Shown in pieces: positions 25,390 to 35,591 of a stretch of 64,000 bases of DNA. Within the stretch, counting starts at the first letter, position 1; every line of letters starts with the position of its first letter. Source of the DNA: Galbibacter kalidii (lineage in GTDB: Bacteria > Bacteroidota > Bacteroidia > Flavobacteriales > Flavobacteriaceae); NCBI RefSeq assembly GCF_026241135.1, contig NZ_JAPFGA010000001.1, positions 372,001 through 436,000 of the forward strand, written 5' to 3'. Below the pieces are notes generated by a model. The model made no database searches. It was not told the DNA's origin and worked only from the letters and a program-made list of their open reading frames with translations. The translations under genes and the position numbers were made by a program.

Positions 25390-28300
25390 GAAAACTTTTA
25401 AACAGATGAAAAAATCAAATATGAGGGTGTATAAGTTATTCATTTGCATGTTTCTGTCTGTTACCGTTTGGGCAGGGGGTATAATGACGGTTCAGGCACA
25501 AGAAGGTGATCAGATATTGGACGGAATTGGAGAAACGGGGTTGATTGCACGCTATATGTTCGATGGAAATACTAAGGATTGGTCCCGAAACAACCTCCAC
25601 GCTATATTTCACGGGAAAAAGGCTACGTTTGTCAAAGACGTGCAGTTTGGTAAGGTACTTTCACTGCCCGGTGATAGTGAAACTTATGTCACCATCCCCG
25701 GTGGAGCGCTTGAAGGAGTGGAATCACTTAGCGTGGCGGGATGGATATACTTGCGTTCCAAGCAGCTCGGTCAGCGGTTTTTCGACTTTGGAAAGGATGC
25801 TAAAACGCATTTCTTTGCCGCACCGACCGGAACCAAATCCCAAGCAGGTTATCAGGCACTTATTGCAGCGGATTCTAATGGCGATCGTGGATCGGTTTCA
25901 TCAGCTGTAAATACTGAACAGTGGGTACATCTTGTTGTTGTCATTAATATTCCGGAGCAATCGTTAAGCACATATGTTAATGGTGAGCTAGTGGCCGAAA
26001 CTGAGGATATCGAACTGGACCTCAACGAAGTGTTTGGTGGTGGGCCGACGAAATCGAACCTTTTTTATATCGGAAAATCGATGTTGGTTGAAGATCCTTA
26101 CCTCAATGCCAAGCTACATGATTTCCGGATTTATCGCATTCCTTTAAGTACAAAACAAATTGACAGGATTTATCATAATAACAGGGGAGATGAAGAAGAT
26201 GAAGCGGAGATGGATGAAGTCGAAGACGATCTTCCACAGTTTGACTCAAGCAATCCTCAACTTTATACCGAATTCCTGAAAAATGTTCCTGATGTTGAAG
26301 TAGAAACAATAGTAGGTCATCTGCCGAGATTACCTCGCTATGTGAAGGGATATTATCGCAGGGGAATCGATGGGCCGAAAGTACGAGTACTTTGGCCTGC
26401 ACCAACAGATAACAGTGCAGTGCTCAAACCGGGTCGTTATACAGTGACCGGACAAATTGCGGGGACTGATTTTCAACCGAAGGCTACTGTGATGGTGAAT
26501 GCGTCCGAAGAACCGGTTACGCCCAATCGCAAACTGGAAGCCTTCAAACTGGATCAGGTTTCGTTAAGACCAGATTCTAATGGTTACAACACAAAATTCA
26601 TTGAGAACCGGGACAAGTTCATAAAAACCTTGGCCACAACTGATCCCGATTCTTTCCTCTACATGTTCCGCAATACTTTTGGACAGGAGCAGCCAGAAGG
26701 AGCACAGCCTTTAGGTGTTTGGGACAGTCAGGAGACTAAATTACGGGGACATGCGACAGGTCATTACATGACGGCAATAGCACAGGCATATGCCAGTACT
26801 GGTTATGATAAGTCACTCCGGGCTAATTTCAAGGACAAGATGGACTATATGGTTAATACCCTCTATGAATTATCACAGATGACTGGACGACCACGGGAAG
26901 CAGGAGGCGAATATGTATCTGATCCGACTAAGGTGCCACCCGGTTCCGCTAAATCAGGTTATGATTCTGATTTGAGTGAAGAGGGAATCCGTACTGATTA
27001 CTGGAAATGGGGCGAAGGATTCATCAGTGCATATCCGCCCGATCAGTTCATCATGTTAGAAAATGGAGCCTCGTATGGAGGGCAGAAGAGCCAGGTTTGG
27101 GCACCTTATTATACACTGCATAAGATTTTGGCTGGGTTGATGGATATTTACGAGATCAGCGACAATGAAAAGGCATTGGAGATCGCCAAGGGAATGAGCG
27201 ATTGGGTGTATGCACGTCTGAGTAAGTTGCCGACCAAAACCCTGATTAGCATGTGGAACAGCTACATAGCAGGTGAGTATGGGGGTATGAATGAAGCTAT
27301 GGCGCGTTTATATCGACTTACAAATGAGGCCCACTACTTGGAAATTGCGCAACTGTTTGATAATATCGAAGTTTTCTTCGGTGATGCAGCGCACACGCAT
27401 GGACTAGCGAAAAATGTGGATACATTCCGTGGTAAGCATGCTAACCAGCACGTACCACAGATCATGGGAGCACTCGAAACGTATCGAGGCTCTAACGATT
27501 CGGAATATTACCGGGTAGCCGATAACTTCTGGAACAAGGCGACACAAGATTATATGTACAGTATCGGAGGAGTAGCTGGGGCGCGTAATCCTACTAATGC
27601 AGAATGCTTTATCGGTCAGCCGGCAACACTCTATGAAAATGGTTTTGCATCCGGCGGACAGAATGAAACCTGTGCGACGTATAATATGCTCAAACTGACC
27701 AGAAACCTGTTCCTTTACGATCAACGGGCAGAGTTGATGGATTACTATGAGCGCGGACTATACAATCACATCTTGGCCTCTGTGGCCGAGGATAGTCCCG
27801 CCAACACCTATCATGTGCCGTTAAGGCCCGGTTCGATCAAACGTTTTGGAAACCCACATATGCGTGGCTTTACTTGCTGTAATGGAACAGCCATTGAGAG
27901 TAGTACGAAGCTGCAAAACTCCATTTATTTTAAAAGTACGGACAATAGCGCGCTTTATGTGAATCTTTATGTGCCCTCAACTTTGGAGTGGTCAGAAAGG
28001 GATATAACTATTGAACAGACAACCGCTTTTCCAAAAGAGGACAATACACGTTTGACCATTAAGGGAGGCGGGGAGTTTGATCTTAACGTTCGTGTGCCGC
28101 ACTGGGCAACCAAAGGGTTCATTGTGAAGATTAACGGAGAAGTTAAGGAGGTAGAAGCCCAACCGGGTAGTTATTTGACACTGAACAGAAAGTGGAAAGA
28201 TGGCGATATCGTAGAATTACGAATGCCATTCCAATTCCATCTGGATCCGGTAATGGATCAGCAAAACATCGCAAGTCTGTTCTACGGCCCGGTCTTGTTG

Positions 28301-28483
28301 GTAGCTCAGGAGCCTGAACCACGAAAGGACTGGCGTGAAGTAACGTTGGACGCTGAGGATATCAGCAAGTCGATAAAGGGCGACCCTAAGAAGATGAAGT
28401 TTACGATTGATGACGTGATTTTCAAACCTTTTTATGAAACTTATGATCGTCATTCGGTCTATCTGGATATTGTACTGGAATAG
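25382..28483 (+). CDS. GH127 beta-L-arabinofuranosidase with N-terminal LamG domain
   Basis: The protein has 1033 residues with a signal peptide ending near TVQAQ; MKKSN at codon 9 is an alternative start. Residues about 50-250 form a LamG/concanavalin-like domain (SLSVAGWIYLRSKQ, AKLHDFRIYRIPLS). An acidic linker and an Ig-like segment (about 300-380) follow, then a DUF1680/GH127 (alpha/alpha)6 barrel (HATGHYMTAIAQAY). The zinc-thiolate site is intact: Glu762 and Cys764 (NETCATYN) plus Cys832-Cys833 (FTCCNGT); the first Cys of the pair is the expected nucleophile. Characterised GH127 enzymes release beta-L-arabinofuranose from hydroxyproline-linked arabinosides of plant extensins, which fits the adjacent hydroxyproline operon. 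By eye the gene is clearly more GC-rich than its neighbours. Confidence 0.92.
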   Translation: MNKKTFKQMKKSNMRVYKLFICMFLSVTVWAGGIMTVQAQEGDQILDGIGETGLIARYMFDGNTKDWSRNNLHAIFHGKKATFVKDVQFGKVLSLPGDSETYVTIPGGALEGVESLSVAGWIYLRSKQLGQRFFDFGKDAKTHFFAAPTGTKSQAGYQALIAADSNGDRGSVSSAVNTEQWVHLVVVINIPEQSLSTYVNGELVAETEDIELDLNEVFGGGPTKSNLFYIGKSMLVEDPYLNAKLHDFRIYRIPLSTKQIDRIYHNNRGDEEDEAEMDEVEDDLPQFDSSNPQLYTEFLKNVPDVEVETIVGHLPRLPRYVKGYYRRGIDGPKVRVLWPAPTDNSAVLKPGRYTVTGQIAGTDFQPKATVMVNASEEPVTPNRKLEAFKLDQVSLRPDSNGYNTKFIENRDKFIKTLATTDPDSFLYMFRNTFGQEQPEGAQPLGVWDSQETKLRGHATGHYMTAIAQAYASTGYDKSLRANFKDKMDYMVNTLYELSQMTGRPREAGGEYVSDPTKVPPGSAKSGYDSDLSEEGIRTDYWKWGEGFISAYPPDQFIMLENGASYGGQKSQVWAPYYTLHKILAGLMDIYEISDNEKALEIAKGMSDWVYARLSKLPTKTLISMWNSYIAGEYGGMNEAMARLYRLTNEAHYLEIAQLFDNIEVFFGDAAHTHGLAKNVDTFRGKHANQHVPQIMGALETYRGSNDSEYYRVADNFWNKATQDYMYSIGGVAGARNPTNAECFIGQPATLYENGFASGGQNETCATYNMLKLTRNLFLYDQRAELMDYYERGLYNHILASVAEDSPANTYHVPLRPGSIKRFGNPHMRGFTCCNGTAIESSTKLQNSIYFKSTDNSALYVNLYVPSTLEWSERDITIEQTTAFPKEDNTRLTIKGGGEFDLNVRVPHWATKGFIVKINGEVKEVEAQPGSYLTLNRKWKDGDIVELRMPFQFHLDPVMDQQNIASLFYGPVLLVAQEPEPRKDWREVTLDAEDISKSIKGDPKKMKFTIDDVIFKPFYETYDRHSVYLDIVLE

Positions 28484-28532
28484 CCTTGATTATTGTACTT
28501 GACTGACTATCAAAAAATATATAAAAGAACAA

Positions 28533-30227
28533 ATGAAGAAAAAAGCATATACCTCTATTCTGGTCATGATGATTGCAATAACAGGATTTGCAAACGATAT
28601 GATCGATGTGGTCAATACATATCAGGCCGATAAGCGAACCTTGAAAGCTACCTATACGGTAGATGAATCTGAGGAATATTACAAAAGGTTTACTGCTTTT
28701 TTTAAACAATGGCGAAATTATATAAAAGACATTGACTTTAAAAACTTATCACTGCAAGAAAAAGCGGATTATATATTGCTTGAAAACCTGATTGAAAAAG
28801 AAGATTATCATTTGCAACTAAGTTACAAGGCTTATAAAGAGGTGGCTCATGTTACTGATTTTGCTGATAAATTATATGTGTTTGTTCAAGAACGCAGGCA
28901 TGGCAAACGGCCTGAATCAGCAAGTTTGGCCAAAACCTTCACGAAAGCTTCCGATACGATTGATAAAAAAATGGTAGCCTTAAAAGAAGCTGCTTTTGAG
29001 GATTGGATACAGGCCGATAAAGCCGCCGGAGTTGTAAAATCATTGCATAAAGCATTGAAAGAAGCTTATGATTTTTATTTCAGTTACGATCCGGAGTTTA
29101 CCTGGTGGATGGAACAGCCTTTCAAAGAGCTTTCAGAAAAACTTACAGCATATGGATCTTTTTTAAAAGAGAATTATGATGAAGGCAGTATTAAAGATGA
29201 TGGAAGCGGTATTATAGGAAAGCCGGTGGGGCGTGATGCAATATTAAAAGAACTGGCTTTTGAGATGATTCCTTATACTCCAGAAGAACTTATTGCCACG
29301 GCTGAGAAACAATTTGACTGGTGCAAGGCGGAAATGATAAAAGCATCAGAGGAGATGGGTTATGGCAATGACTGGAAAGCTGCCTTAGAGCATGTAAAAG
29401 AGACCTATGTACCGGTTGGGGAACAACCACAGGCTATTAAGGATCTGTTTGACCAATCAGTAGATTTTATTGAAGAAAGGGATATCATTACTATTCCGGA
29501 TCTGGCCAAAGAAACCTGGCGTATGATCATGATGACCCCAAAGCGACAGAAAATAAATCCTTTTTTTACCGGAGGTTGGGAAATCAGTATTTCATATCCC
29601 ACAATGGAAATGTCACAAGAAGACAAGCTCATGAGCATGCGTGGTAACAATCCTAATTTTTCCAGGGCAACGGTACAACACGAATTATTACCGGGCCATA
29701 ATTTGGAATTCTTTATGAATGCACGTCACAAATCCTATCGAAGACCCTTCGGAACCCCGTTTTGGATGGAAGGGTGGGCTTTGTATTGGGAGATTATCTT
29801 ATGGGATAAACAATTCCCCCAAACCCCTGAACAAAAAATGGGAATGCTTTTTTGGCGGATTCACCGTTGTGCTCGGATAATCTTCTCATTAAAATATCAG
29901 TTAGGGGAAATGACCCCGCAAGAGTGTATCGACATACTGGTCAATGAAGTTGGACATGAATATGCCAATGCCGAAGCGGAAGTAAGACGTTCTTTTGCTA
30001 CTACCTATACACCACCATTATATCAACTTGCTTATATGGTCGGCGGATTACAGTTTTATGCCTTACGCAAAGAATTATTGGAAAAAGGGTGGACAGAAAA
30101 ACAGTTTCACGATCGTGTGATGAAAGAAAACATGATGCCCGTCGAAATCCTTCGGGCTGTCTTGGAAGAGTTACCACTAAAAAAGAACTATTCCACAGAG
30201 TGGAAATTCTCAACAGACTTTAAATAG
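28533..30227 (+). CDS. DUF885-family putative zinc peptidase
   Basis: The protein has 564 residues with a short signal-like N-terminus (MKKKAYTSILVMMIAITGFA). The DUF885 signature is present: His383-Glu384-LLPG-His389 (QHELLPGHN), then FWMEGWALYWE about 35 residues later, giving the third zinc ligand, as in M32/gluzincin-like carboxypeptidases. The family is predicted to contain metal-dependent peptidases, but its natural substrates are poorly known. It lies 49 bp after GH127 and 17 bp before GH51, so it belongs to the same transcription unit. Cleavage of deglycosylated hydroxyproline-rich peptides is inference from context. Confidence 0.85.
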   Translation: MKKKAYTSILVMMIAITGFANDMIDVVNTYQADKRTLKATYTVDESEEYYKRFTAFFKQWRNYIKDIDFKNLSLQEKADYILLENLIEKEDYHLQLSYKAYKEVAHVTDFADKLYVFVQERRHGKRPESASLAKTFTKASDTIDKKMVALKEAAFEDWIQADKAAGVVKSLHKALKEAYDFYFSYDPEFTWWMEQPFKELSEKLTAYGSFLKENYDEGSIKDDGSGIIGKPVGRDAILKELAFEMIPYTPEELIATAEKQFDWCKAEMIKASEEMGYGNDWKAALEHVKETYVPVGEQPQAIKDLFDQSVDFIEERDIITIPDLAKETWRMIMMTPKRQKINPFFTGGWEISISYPTMEMSQEDKLMSMRGNNPNFSRATVQHELLPGHNLEFFMNARHKSYRRPFGTPFWMEGWALYWEIILWDKQFPQTPEQKMGMLFWRIHRCARIIFSLKYQLGEMTPQECIDILVNEVGHEYANAEAEVRRSFATTYTPPLYQLAYMVGGLQFYALRKELLEKGWTEKQFHDRVMKENMMPVEILRAVLEELPLKKNYSTEWKFSTDFK

Positions 30228-30244
30228 AAATCAGTAATCCAAAC

Positions 30245-32593
30245 TTGATGACCCTTAGATTAAAGTATATCGCCTCTACAATATTGTTTTGCATTTCCCT
30301 GATTATAGGAGGGTGTAAACAAGCAAATGATATGAAATTACTGTCAGCTTCAAAAGATAATACCTCATTTGAGGATAACTGGGAAACAGAATACTGGAGT
30401 GATCAGGAAAATTATTCTGATACCCTTTCTGCATCATACGATACCCGTGTTCTGATGATAACATCAGATTCCCTGACAGTTAATAGATGGTACAAGAAAA
30501 TAGATATAAAACCCTATGCGGAATATAAAATTTACGGTTTTATAAAAACGGAAAGGGTAAAAGGTGAACATGATAAATCAGGGGCTGGGTTTCGTATAGG
30601 GAAATTCCCAATTGAAAACGATACGATTTTCACAGGTGATAATGATTGGACCTATGTTGAAATACAGTTTAATGCTGAAGGGGATGACAGCGTCATGCTG
30701 GAATGCTTGCTTGGTAAGGGAGGATCGGCAAAAGGGAAAGTGTATTTCGATAATATGAAGATCGAAGAAATCTCCGTTCCGGAATTAAATCCGAAGGCAG
30801 TTATTGATGTTACGGTAAAAAAGGAACCAATTTCCCCTTATATGTACGGCCAGTTTATCGAACATATGGGGAAATCTATTTATGGCGGGCTTTGGGCAGA
30901 GCTGCTTGAAGATAGGAAGTTCTATTATACACCAGGGAGCAAAAAATCGGCATGGAAGACTAATTTGGACACTTTGAAAGTGAAAAAAGACAGTACTATG
31001 GAATATGCCAGAGCACCTATTCCGGTTTTTCCTCTTCATAAAAATGTCTTGGAATTAACACAAGATTCTATTTCAGTAGTTGATAAACAATATGAAGGAA
31101 GACTCGTTTTTAAAGCTGATCCCGGGGTAAAACAGATCAATATTGCCCTTATTACAAAAGAGGGCTTAAATGAAAAAAGCTTCAAAGTTGAGGGAAACAG
31201 ATATATAAAGCAAGCCTTTTCATTAACTCCATTAGGAGCTGATAAAGATGCTAAACTGCGTATCACTTTCCAAGGAAAAGGGACTGTTACGGTTGCGGCT
31301 GTTTCCCTGATGCCTTCAGATCATATAAAAGGTTTTAGAAAAGATGTTATTGCATTGATGAAAAGCTTAAATGCCCCTGTTTACAGATGGCCAGGCGGTA
31401 ATTTTGTTTCAGGATACAATTGGAAAGATGGTATTGGGGATCCGGATACAAGACCTACCCAATATGAACGGGCTTGGAAAGGGCTAGAGTATAACGATGT
31501 GGGAATTCACGAGTTTATGGAGTTGTGTGAACTACTGGATGCAGAGGCCAATATCGCTGTAAATACAGGATTGGGAACAGCGAAGTTAGCAGCAGAAGAG
31601 GTAGAATATGTTAACGGAGGGGTAAAAACAAAAATGGGGAAATGGAGAGTGGAGAACGGTCACCCTGCTCCATATAATGTAAAACTTTGGGCAGTAGGAA
31701 ATGAAATGTTCGGGGATTGGCAATTGGGGCATATGCCTATTAAAGAGTATGTGAAAAAACATAATAGAGTGTCCGAAGCCATGCGGGAAGTTGACCAGGA
31801 TATCAGTTTGATTGCCGTAGGTTTTCCGGGAGAATGGAATCAAATGATGTATGAGCATTGCTCGAATCAGATGACTTATATCAGTGAGCATTTTTACCGT
31901 CAGGATTGGCATGCAGGAGGACTATTGACACATGTAAGGCAAATACCGGATGCCATTCGGGAAATTGCAAATGAACATAGGAAATGGAGGGATAGCATAC
32001 CTGAACTAAAGCAAAAAGATATAAAAATAGCCCTCGATGAATGGAATTATTGGTATGGCCCTCATGAATATGGTCTGTTGGGAACCCGTTATTTTTTAAG
32101 GGATGCATTGGGCATTGCAGCAGGAATCAATGAGTTTTCCAGGCAGTCGGATATTTATTATATGGCTAATTATGCCCAAACCGTAAATGTGATCGGAGCC
32201 ATTAAAACCACCCCGACAGCGTCTTGGCTGGAAGGAACTGGATTGGTACTTGAATTGTATAATCAGGAGTTTGGTGAAATACCGGTATCAATAACAGGAA
32301 GTTTTGAACCCTTGGATGTAGCGGCAACATTATCAGATGATGGAAAGTACCTGACATTATCAGTTGTTAATGCAACTCATCGGGATTATCCTCTAAAAAT
32401 TGAATTCAAAAACAAGTTAGTAAACGAAGAAGGGGTTCGATATACGATTACGGGAGAGCATGACATGGTATTTAACGATGAGGAGAATTTAAAAAGAATT
32501 GCCCTTACCCAAACTGAATTTTCAATAAAGAACGGACATATCACTATCCCTTGGGAGAGTGCGAATATTTATAAAATAAGAATTGAAGAATAA
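30245..32593 (+). CDS. GH51 alpha-L-arabinofuranosidase lipoprotein
   Basis: The protein has 782 residues. A lipoprotein signal ends at Cys24 (SLIIGGC). The N-terminal region (about 35-175) looks like a carbohydrate-binding jelly roll (FEDNWETEYWSD to GSAKGKVYFDNMKIEEI). The catalytic (beta/alpha)8 barrel follows (PISPYMYGQFIEHMGKSIYGGLW), with acid/base Glu487 (AVGNEMFG), nucleophile Glu599 (ALDEWNYW) and a C-terminal beta-domain. It would remove alpha-L-arabinofuranose from arabinan, arabinogalactan or the outer alpha-linked residue of extensin tetra-arabinosides. That complements the beta-specific GH127 two genes upstream. It is likely anchored in the periplasm or outer membrane. Confidence 0.92.
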   Translation: MMTLRLKYIASTILFCISLIIGGCKQANDMKLLSASKDNTSFEDNWETEYWSDQENYSDTLSASYDTRVLMITSDSLTVNRWYKKIDIKPYAEYKIYGFIKTERVKGEHDKSGAGFRIGKFPIENDTIFTGDNDWTYVEIQFNAEGDDSVMLECLLGKGGSAKGKVYFDNMKIEEISVPELNPKAVIDVTVKKEPISPYMYGQFIEHMGKSIYGGLWAELLEDRKFYYTPGSKKSAWKTNLDTLKVKKDSTMEYARAPIPVFPLHKNVLELTQDSISVVDKQYEGRLVFKADPGVKQINIALITKEGLNEKSFKVEGNRYIKQAFSLTPLGADKDAKLRITFQGKGTVTVAAVSLMPSDHIKGFRKDVIALMKSLNAPVYRWPGGNFVSGYNWKDGIGDPDTRPTQYERAWKGLEYNDVGIHEFMELCELLDAEANIAVNTGLGTAKLAAEEVEYVNGGVKTKMGKWRVENGHPAPYNVKLWAVGNEMFGDWQLGHMPIKEYVKKHNRVSEAMREVDQDISLIAVGFPGEWNQMMYEHCSNQMTYISEHFYRQDWHAGGLLTHVRQIPDAIREIANEHRKWRDSIPELKQKDIKIALDEWNYWYGPHEYGLLGTRYFLRDALGIAAGINEFSRQSDIYYMANYAQTVNVIGAIKTTPTASWLEGTGLVLELYNQEFGEIPVSITGSFEPLDVAATLSDDGKYLTLSVVNATHRDYPLKIEFKNKLVNEEGVRYTITGEHDMVFNDEENLKRIALTQTEFSIKNGHITIPWESANIYKIRIEE

Positions 32594-32631
32594 GCCCTCC
32601 TTCAGTGGGATTGAATAAAATTAAACTCGAA

Positions 32632-35331
32632 ATGATAAAGCGACACAACCTAAAATATGTATTACTGATTTTATTTCTCGGAATAGGAATAAACCATGTT
32701 TTGGCTCAGGATTATTGGGAAAATGTTAAAAACAGACCATCTACCTTAGGATTAGAGAGCGGTTTTATAGAGGTTGGCACTTCCCAATTTAAATTAAAAC
32801 TGGTAAAAGCTTCCCAAACTGTGGCAGGATTATATCCTAAAAATAATGATGAATTTGATTTTACACCCGGAGAACGCTTGGCGATTAGGGATAAGGATAG
32901 TCTTTATCACTTAGGGGATATCAACCTGTCTTTAAGGCATAAAGGAGAAGAATGGGAAAAATATTCTTCTGCATATAAGAGGGAAGCAATTAAATCATTA
33001 GCTGTTGAGGGAAATGTTTTAACAGGAGCAGATTTGTCAAATACATTTCCGGAAGATATTCCGGTAAATATTAAACGCTATTATGAAGCAGACGAAGGAG
33101 ATTTGATTATACGATTTGTGATATCAAATTTGAATGCGTCTCCGGTAGAAATTGGGGCACTTGGAATCCCGATGATCTTTAATAATATTCTGGAAGGGAA
33201 GTCCTTGGACGAGACACATGCCGATAATGTGTTTTTCGATCCGTATATTGGGATGGATGCCGGTTATTTGGAAGTGAAAAGATTAAGTGGAAAAGCCCCG
33301 ACTCTTTTAGTGTTACCGGAGAAGAACATGCCGTTTGAGGCCTATCGCCCTTTGCTTGATGACCCTACAAGAAGAAGTATTGTTTTTGAAGGCTTCCACG
33401 AATGGATGGCTTTGAGCAAAGCCTTTGCCGAATCAGAATGGAAAGGTGTTGAACAATGGAATACCCCAAGTTCAATAGTTTTAAAATCCGGGGAGAAAAA
33501 AGAATTTGCCATCAGAATAAGCCTTACTGATGGAATAAAAAATATACAAAAAACCCTTGTTGAAAAAAATATGCCAATTGCGGTTGGGATTCCCGGATAT
33601 GTTTTACCCAAAGATGTGGAGGGGAAGTTGTTTTTGAAAAGCCCGAAAGAAGTAGATAAAATCGATATCGACCCCAAAGGAGCCTTGAAAATTGAAAACG
33701 TAGGCACTGAAAATGGATATGTAGAGTATTTGGTAAGTGGTGAGAAATGGGGGAGAGCAAGGCTTATTGTTACCTATAAAGACGATAGAAGTCAAACCAT
33801 AAATTATAAGGTGATAAATTCAGAAAAAGATGTAGTCGAAGCCTTTGGAAAATTCTTGACCACTGAGCAATGGCTGGACGACCCCAGGGATCCGTTTCAC
33901 AGAAATCCTTCAGTAATTTCATACGATTACCAAACTAAGCAAAAAGTAACTCAGGATAGTCGAGCATGGATTGCCGGTTTAAGTGATGAGGGCGGAGCCG
34001 GAAGTTGGCTGGCAGCTATGATGAAGCAGTTGATTCAACCTGACAAACAGGAATTGGAGAAACTATCGGATTTTGTGAATCAGACCTTATGGGGTAGGAT
34101 TCAATATTCAGAAGGAAAAAATAAATATGGGGTCAGAAAAAGTGTGTTTTATTATGAACCCGACAGCATGCCTAAAGGAACCTATAGCGATACGATTAAT
34201 TATAAAACATGGGCGGCATGGGATAAGAAACATGCCGGAGATCCCGGAAGATCATACAATTATCCGCATGTTGCAGCGGCTCATTGGGTGATGTACCACT
34301 TGTCGAGATATCATGAAGGGTTGGTCGATGAAAAATCATGGAATTGGTATTTAAACAATGCGTATCATACCGCGATCGCAATGACAGAACTAGCCCCTTA
34401 TTATGCCCAATACGGACAAATGGAAGGAACGGTGTTCCTACTTATATTAAAGGACTTAAGGCTTGAAGGGATGCATGAAAAAGCAACAGCCCTTGAAGAA
34501 AAAATGAAAGAACGTGCCGATCACTGGCGGTCTTTGAACTATCCATTTGGAAGCGAAATGCCTTGGGACTCTACCGGTCAGGAAGAGGTATTTATGTGGT
34601 CTGATTATTTTGGGTATGATGAAAAAGCAAACGTGACCCTTGACGCAATCTTGGCATATATGCCTACCATACCTCATTGGGCCTATAACGGGAATGCTAG
34701 AAGGTATTGGGACTTTCTCTACGGAGGAAAACTCTCTAGGGTAGAAAGACAAATCCACCATTATGGTTCAGCGCTCAATGCCATTCCTGTATTAAAAGCC
34801 TATAGAAATACGCCGGAAGACTTTCACCTGCTAAAAGTAGGTTATGGAGGCTTGTTGGGGGGTATTTCCAACATTACACAAGACGGTTTTGGTCCGGCTG
34901 CTTTCCATTCGTTCCCTTCAACATTGGAAATTGATTACCTCTCTGGCGATTATGGTTCTGGTTTTTTTGGGTATGCGGTTAATTCAGCTACTTATTTAAC
35001 CGAGACAGAGGAGTTTGGTTGGCAGTGTTTTGGAGGGAATATGGAAGAGAAGAAGGGAGAAATAATAGTGGATATCACAACAGCTGCTAAAAACAAAGTG
35101 TTCATCGCATCGGAAAAATTGTGGTTGACTTTAGATGCGGGAACCTTCAATAAAATGATATTCAATAAAAAGAAAAAAAGCGTTACGGTTTATTTAAATC
35201 CAAAGGATGAATTCACTCCAAATGCTTTTTTAAGATGTGATAAAGAAATAAATTTACCATTTACCAAAGAAAGAGGAGCCTATCGCATTCCCCTTTCAGA
35301 TAAAATGAAGAAAGTGGAGATTCAATGGTAA
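32632..35331 (+). CDS. large exported protein, DUF5695-like, putative glycosidase
   Basis: The track begins at a GTG (32605), but the ATG at 32632 gives a clean signal peptide (MIKRHNLKYVLLILF...VLAQ), leaving 899 residues. The N-terminal half is beta-rich (LGLESGFIEVGTSQFKLKL). The C-terminal half is Trp/Tyr-rich and helical, with runs such as YPHVAAAHWVMYHLSRYHEG, NNAYHTAIAMTELAPYYAQYG and YFGYDEKANVTLDAILAYMP, which look like an (alpha/alpha)6 glycosidase barrel. I associate it from memory with DUF5695, found in Bacteroidota PULs; the activity is unknown to me. Its position between GH51 and aminopeptidase P suggests it acts on a glycan part of the same glycoprotein substrate. Confidence 0.65.
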   Translation: MIKRHNLKYVLLILFLGIGINHVLAQDYWENVKNRPSTLGLESGFIEVGTSQFKLKLVKASQTVAGLYPKNNDEFDFTPGERLAIRDKDSLYHLGDINLSLRHKGEEWEKYSSAYKREAIKSLAVEGNVLTGADLSNTFPEDIPVNIKRYYEADEGDLIIRFVISNLNASPVEIGALGIPMIFNNILEGKSLDETHADNVFFDPYIGMDAGYLEVKRLSGKAPTLLVLPEKNMPFEAYRPLLDDPTRRSIVFEGFHEWMALSKAFAESEWKGVEQWNTPSSIVLKSGEKKEFAIRISLTDGIKNIQKTLVEKNMPIAVGIPGYVLPKDVEGKLFLKSPKEVDKIDIDPKGALKIENVGTENGYVEYLVSGEKWGRARLIVTYKDDRSQTINYKVINSEKDVVEAFGKFLTTEQWLDDPRDPFHRNPSVISYDYQTKQKVTQDSRAWIAGLSDEGGAGSWLAAMMKQLIQPDKQELEKLSDFVNQTLWGRIQYSEGKNKYGVRKSVFYYEPDSMPKGTYSDTINYKTWAAWDKKHAGDPGRSYNYPHVAAAHWVMYHLSRYHEGLVDEKSWNWYLNNAYHTAIAMTELAPYYAQYGQMEGTVFLLILKDLRLEGMHEKATALEEKMKERADHWRSLNYPFGSEMPWDSTGQEEVFMWSDYFGYDEKANVTLDAILAYMPTIPHWAYNGNARRYWDFLYGGKLSRVERQIHHYGSALNAIPVLKAYRNTPEDFHLLKVGYGGLLGGISNITQDGFGPAAFHSFPSTLEIDYLSGDYGSGFFGYAVNSATYLTETEEFGWQCFGGNMEEKKGEIIVDITTAAKNKVFIASEKLWLTLDAGTFNKMIFNKKKKSVTVYLNPKDEFTPNAFLRCDKEINLPFTKERGAYRIPLSDKMKKVEIQW

Positions 35332-35405
35332 TATCAGTGTTGAATATTAACATAGATACTGATAGATACTGTAGGTAAATGACATTGAAGCTAAATACTT
35401 TATTC

Positions 35406-35464
35406 CTTAGCGTCTTTGCGTCTCTACGTGAGTTATGTTTCTGTTTTCTCGCAAAGTCGCTAAG
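35406..35464. repeat. imperfect inverted repeat CTTAGCG/CGCTAAG element
   Basis: CTTAGCGTCTTTGCG (35406-35420) and CGCAAAGTCGCTAAG (35450-35464) are inverted copies with one mismatch, each extended by a further degenerate GCGTC or CCGCAAAG motif. No coding sequence overlaps it. It resembles short dispersed palindromic elements seen between genes in Bacteroidota genomes. It lies in the 260-bp spacer between the DUF5695-like gene and aminopeptidase P. Confidence 0.6.
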
Positions 35465-35591
35465 CCGCAAAGAAATAGTTTTTTGTTTACTTAGAATTCA
35501 ACGGGTTTTAATGTTAAACAATTGATAATGATATAAATGTAAATATTATTTATCTGCATAACTCAATAACTTTTAAATCAAAATAATTTTA

